Source: NBLH01 sp050296515
GTDB lineage: Bacteria > Bacteroidota > Bacteroidia > Bacteroidales > NBLH01
DNA: 64,000 bases
NCBI GenBank assembly: GCA_050296515.1
Contig: JBNKRJ010000046.1
Location: forward strand, 1-64,000
Direction of reading: 5' to 3'
Made by a program: the position numbers and the translations under genes. Of this stretch, positions 61,791-64,000 are shown piece after piece. Positions within the stretch are counted from its first letter, which is position 1. Every line of letters begins with the position of its first letter. The notes beneath the pieces are model-generated. The model ran no database searches. It had not been told where the DNA came from and saw nothing but the letters and a program-made list of their open reading frames with translations.

Positions 61791-63002
61791 ATGTACGAGT
61801 CGAACCAATACCCATTAGGCCAACAAGGATTATTTCCTCAGGAAGAGATGTTGGAAGTGCGTAAGCGAAAGAAAGAACTAGTCATCGGAGTGCCAAAAGA
61901 AAATCCGAAATACGAAAGTCGAATCTCATTAACTCCGCAAGCAGTTGAACTCTTAACCCAGAACGGGCACAAGGTATTAGTAGAGGAAGGTGCTGGAAAA
62001 GGTGCTAATTATTCAGATTTGGATTTTAGCGAGGCAGGTGCTCAAATTGAAAAAGATCGTAAGAAGATTTTCGAGACTGAGTTAATTTTAAAGGTTGCTC
62101 CTTATTCAAGTGTAGATATTGAATTGATGGTTGATAATCAAACAGTTATCTCCGCATTGCATAGCTCTTCACAAACCCGTGAACAGATAACTGGCCTGGC
62201 CAGAAAACGGGTAAAAGCAATTGCCTTTGAACATATTCGAGGAGATGTTGGTGAGTATCCTATAGTTCGTTCAATGAGTGAGTTAGCCGGAAAATTATGT
62301 ATCAACATTGCAGCTGAATATTTGAGTAAACAGCATGGTGGCAAAGGTGTATTATTAGGTGGTATTACTGGTATTTCACCTGCAGAAGTTGTGATAATTG
62401 GTGCCGGAACAGCTGCAGTTAGTGCTGCAAGTGCAGCATTGGGTTTAGGAGCAGTGGTTAAGGTCTTTGATAAGTCTTTACAAAAACTACGAGAGATGCA
62501 GCAACGACTTGGTACTCAGATTCATACTTCTGTAAATCAGCCATATGCTCTGGCAAAAGCGTTACGCTCTGCAGAAGTAGTCATTGGAGCTTTGGCAATT
62601 GACGATTTTAATGATGATTTTATTGTCAGTAAAGACATGGTACAGCAAATGAAACCAGGTTCAGTGATCATTGATTTAAATATTGATAACGGCTCATGTT
62701 TCGAAACTTCTAAACCCAGAATAATTCACGATCCTGTTTATGAAGAATCCGGAGTGCTCCATTATTGTGTTCCGAATATAGCATCACGGGCAGCCAGAAC
62801 TGCTTCTATTGCACTTAGTAATGTGCTAATTCCATACCTTTTAAAAATGGGAGAAGAGGGAGGTATTATTCAGTTATTAAAAGTTGACCGAGGGTTTAGA
62901 AACGGGGTTTATGTTTTTAATGGAATTTTAACCAACCAACAACTTGGTTCTCGTTTTGGTATCAATGCCAAAGATATAAACTTGTTGATGGCGGCTTTTT
63001 AG
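61791..63002 (+). CDS. ald: Alanine dehydrogenase
   Basis: A 403-residue NAD-dependent enzyme that interconverts alanine with pyruvate and ammonia. The N-terminal substrate domain begins IGVPKENPKYESRISLTPQA. The NAD-binding Rossmann motif is VVIIGAGTAAVSAASAALGL. Catalytic His and Asp lie in AFEHIRGD and SVIIDLNIDNG. A leading extension of about 35 residues (residues 1-32, GQQGLFPQEEMLEVRKRKKE) is typical of Bacteroidota members. The tsaE-ald order is conserved in related genomes, from memory. Confidence 0.95.
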   Translation: MYESNQYPLGQQGLFPQEEMLEVRKRKKELVIGVPKENPKYESRISLTPQAVELLTQNGHKVLVEEGAGKGANYSDLDFSEAGAQIEKDRKKIFETELILKVAPYSSVDIELMVDNQTVISALHSSSQTREQITGLARKRVKAIAFEHIRGDVGEYPIVRSMSELAGKLCINIAAEYLSKQHGGKGVLLGGITGISPAEVVIIGAGTAAVSAASAALGLGAVVKVFDKSLQKLREMQQRLGTQIHTSVNQPYALAKALRSAEVVIGALAIDDFNDDFIVSKDMVQQMKPGSVIIDLNIDNGSCFETSKPRIIHDPVYEESGVLHYCVPNIASRAARTASIALSNVLIPYLLKMGEEGGIIQLLKVDRGFRNGVYVFNGILTNQQLGSRFGINAKDINLLMAAF

Positions 63003-63008
63003 GAATAA

Positions 63009-63047
63009 AACTTTGTCAAAGCATTCATTTAAAGCCTTGACAAAGTT
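63009..63047. terminator. Stem-loop between convergent genes
   Basis: AACTTTGTCAAAGC (63009-63022) pairs with GCCTTGACAAAGTT (63034-63047) with one mismatch. It can serve ald and the opposing gene ending at 63062. The T-run is weak. Confidence 0.7.
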
Positions 63048-63061
63048 ATGATTATGAGTTT

Positions 63062-63550
63062 TTATCTTCTTGGACAATTGTAACCTGTTTGATTGTAGCC
63101 TCTGCCCATTCCTCTACATTGGCCTCTGCCTTCTCCAAACCCAGGTCCCTTATGTGAGTCAAAAAACACTCTTTGTTTATCGTTTAATAATCCTCTAACA
63201 GTTTGACGGTGAGCTTCTTTTTCTTTCATCATTTGAGTATGCAAAGCTCCCATTTCATCAATTAATTTGTTAATTGCATTCATATCAGCTTTATCTGCAG
63301 TTCTCAAGGTATTTAGTTTAGCCCTTTTTTCCATCATTAGATTACGATTGTTAAGCATCTTTTTTTGATGTTCAACCCTGAGATCATCAATTTTTTTCTG
63401 TTGATCATCTGTCAAATCAGGAATATTGCAAACCCAACCTTGTGCCTTATTGCCTTTCATCTGACCTTTTTGCGCCTTAATTTGAGATGTTCCTATAAAA
63501 AGGAGGCTTGCCATCAACAATACCATTGTTTTTAAATTCATCGTTTTCAT
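63062..63550 (-). CDS. Spy/CpxP-like periplasmic protein
   Basis: A 162-residue protein with a signal peptide (MKTMNLKTMVLLMASLLFIG). The mature part is helical (DLTDDQQKKIDDLRVEHQKK and MEKRAKLNTLRTADKADMNA) and resembles the Spy/CpxP and CnrX chaperone or metal-sensor fold. It ends in a Gly/Arg-rich tail with two cysteines (GQCRGMGRGYNQTGYNCPRR). Family members act as periplasmic chaperones or heavy-metal sensors. The gene lies downstream of another such protein on the same strand, about 60 bases apart. Confidence 0.8.
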   Translation of the reverse strand: MKTMNLKTMVLLMASLLFIGTSQIKAQKGQMKGNKAQGWVCNIPDLTDDQQKKIDDLRVEHQKKMLNNRNLMMEKRAKLNTLRTADKADMNAINKLIDEMGALHTQMMKEKEAHRQTVRGLLNDKQRVFFDSHKGPGFGEGRGQCRGMGRGYNQTGYNCPRR

Positions 63551-63613
63551 AATTTTCTTTTCTTAATTACACATTAATTAATTAACCGGTTATATTTTTA
63601 GTTACGTAACTTT

Positions 63614-64000
63614 TTATTCTGTACTTTTTCTGTTTCCGTGCCTGTGTCTGTAGTTGCTTTCATCATCACTTCTATTGAACCCTTTTTTTCTATTTGGCCG
63701 GTATCTCTCATCCATTCGGTTTAGAAGTTTAATTAGCCTCACCTGTTGCTCAGGTTCAAGCATTTGCTTAATAGCCAAAAAATGACGGTTCATCTCCATA
63801 TTAATAAATTTGTGTTGTTGGCCAATTGAATCTGAGAGCATTTGTAAAATAGTGCTATCAGGCTTTTCTTTATTGATTTCAGTAATAATTTCTTTTTTGA
63901 ACGACTTAATTTTTGCGATATGTTTTTCTGTTCTTTGCATATTTGCATCCTTCATCTTGCAGTACCTTTCAAACTGATCATCAGATAATTCCAGCTCTTT
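63614..64000 (-). CDS. Helical periplasmic heavy-metal-sensor-like protein (partial)
   Basis: The reading frame continues without a stop to the window edge (from KELELSDDQFERYCKMKDAN through the internal Met), so the true start lies beyond base 64000. The visible 128 residues are helical (IAKIKSFKKEIITEINKEKP, MNRHFLAIKQMLEPEQQVRL) and end in a His/Arg-rich tail (NYRHRHGNRKSTE). The EPEQQVRLIKLLNRM segment is typical of CnrX/Spy-like proteins in Bacteroidota, which are often paired with an ECF sigma factor. The neighbouring sigma factor, if any, is outside. Confidence 0.75.
   Translation of the reverse strand, partial: KELELSDDQFERYCKMKDANMQRTEKHIAKIKSFKKEIITEINKEKPDSTILQMLSDSIGQQHKFINMEMNRHFLAIKQMLEPEQQVRLIKLLNRMDERYRPNRKKGFNRSDDESNYRHRHGNRKSTE

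Noticed and set aside
1..64000. CRISPR array, tRNA or rRNA genes, prophage or intact insertion sequence
   Set aside because: None seen by eye on either strand; repeats present are palindromic and dispersed, not spaced arrays.

Overview
The window is a stretch of an AT-rich Bacteroidota chromosome. Evidence: Bacteroidota-type promoters (TTTG, about 19-21 bases, TAnnTTTG) upstream of several genes; a PorX response regulator/PglZ protein, which belongs to type IX secretion control; and families typical of the phylum (DUF4294, DUF2851, GIN-domain protein, fused OtsA-OtsB, Cbp1-like coiled-coil lipoprotein). A marine or sediment Marinilabiliales-like member of Bacteroidia is my best guess, but rank below phylum is inference. 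I found no rRNA, tRNA, CRISPR array, prophage or intact insertion sequence.

Layout. 1-6.9 kb: a trehalose module (WYL regulator, fused trehalose-phosphate synthase/phosphatase, GH15 glucoamylase/trehalase-like enzyme) punctuated by three copies of a long palindromic element. 6.9-12.3 kb: a GIN-domain protein, a decayed ABC ATPase fragment, then a three-gene cassette: a membrane protein ending in eight cysteines spaced exactly four residues apart (CHSA repeats), a translationally coupled radical SAM/SPASM enzyme with a PqqD-like leader domain, and a four-helix membrane protein. This looks like a radical SAM modification system acting on a membrane-anchored substrate and is the most interesting item here. 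12.4-19.5 kb: 2OG oxygenase, Fe-alcohol dehydrogenase with divergent AraC regulator, CvfB-like protein, eIF1-like protein, alkyltransferase-like protein, two overlapping rhomboid proteases. 19.6-30 kb: housekeeping genes (pcm, NupC, BFN nuclease, rplU-rpmA, serS, M64 peptidase, MarC, rnhA, acyltransferase). 30-40 kb: TPR and lipoprotein genes, a deleted DUF819 transporter gene, elbB, hbd, accC, and a leucine-rich-repeat protein.

40-43.3 kb: a four-gene chemotaxis-like operon with CheR, a degenerate CheR paralogue, a receiver-less CheB and a membrane GAF protein. 43.3-47.6 kb: YqaA-like protein, DUF2851, a TrkA-N ion channel and a Crp/Fnr regulator. 47.6-55 kb: an envelope polysaccharide/lipid A-type cluster (two GT4, GT9, double GT2, LpxL-like acyltransferase, methyltransferase). 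55-64 kb: tdk, M28 peptidase, rsmI, coiled-coil lipoprotein, porX-tsaE, ald, and two Spy/CnrX-like periplasmic proteins, the last running off the edge.

Intergenic spaces carry several families of short palindromic repeats. Some lie within annotated reading frames: one in the radical SAM gene and one in front of pcm.
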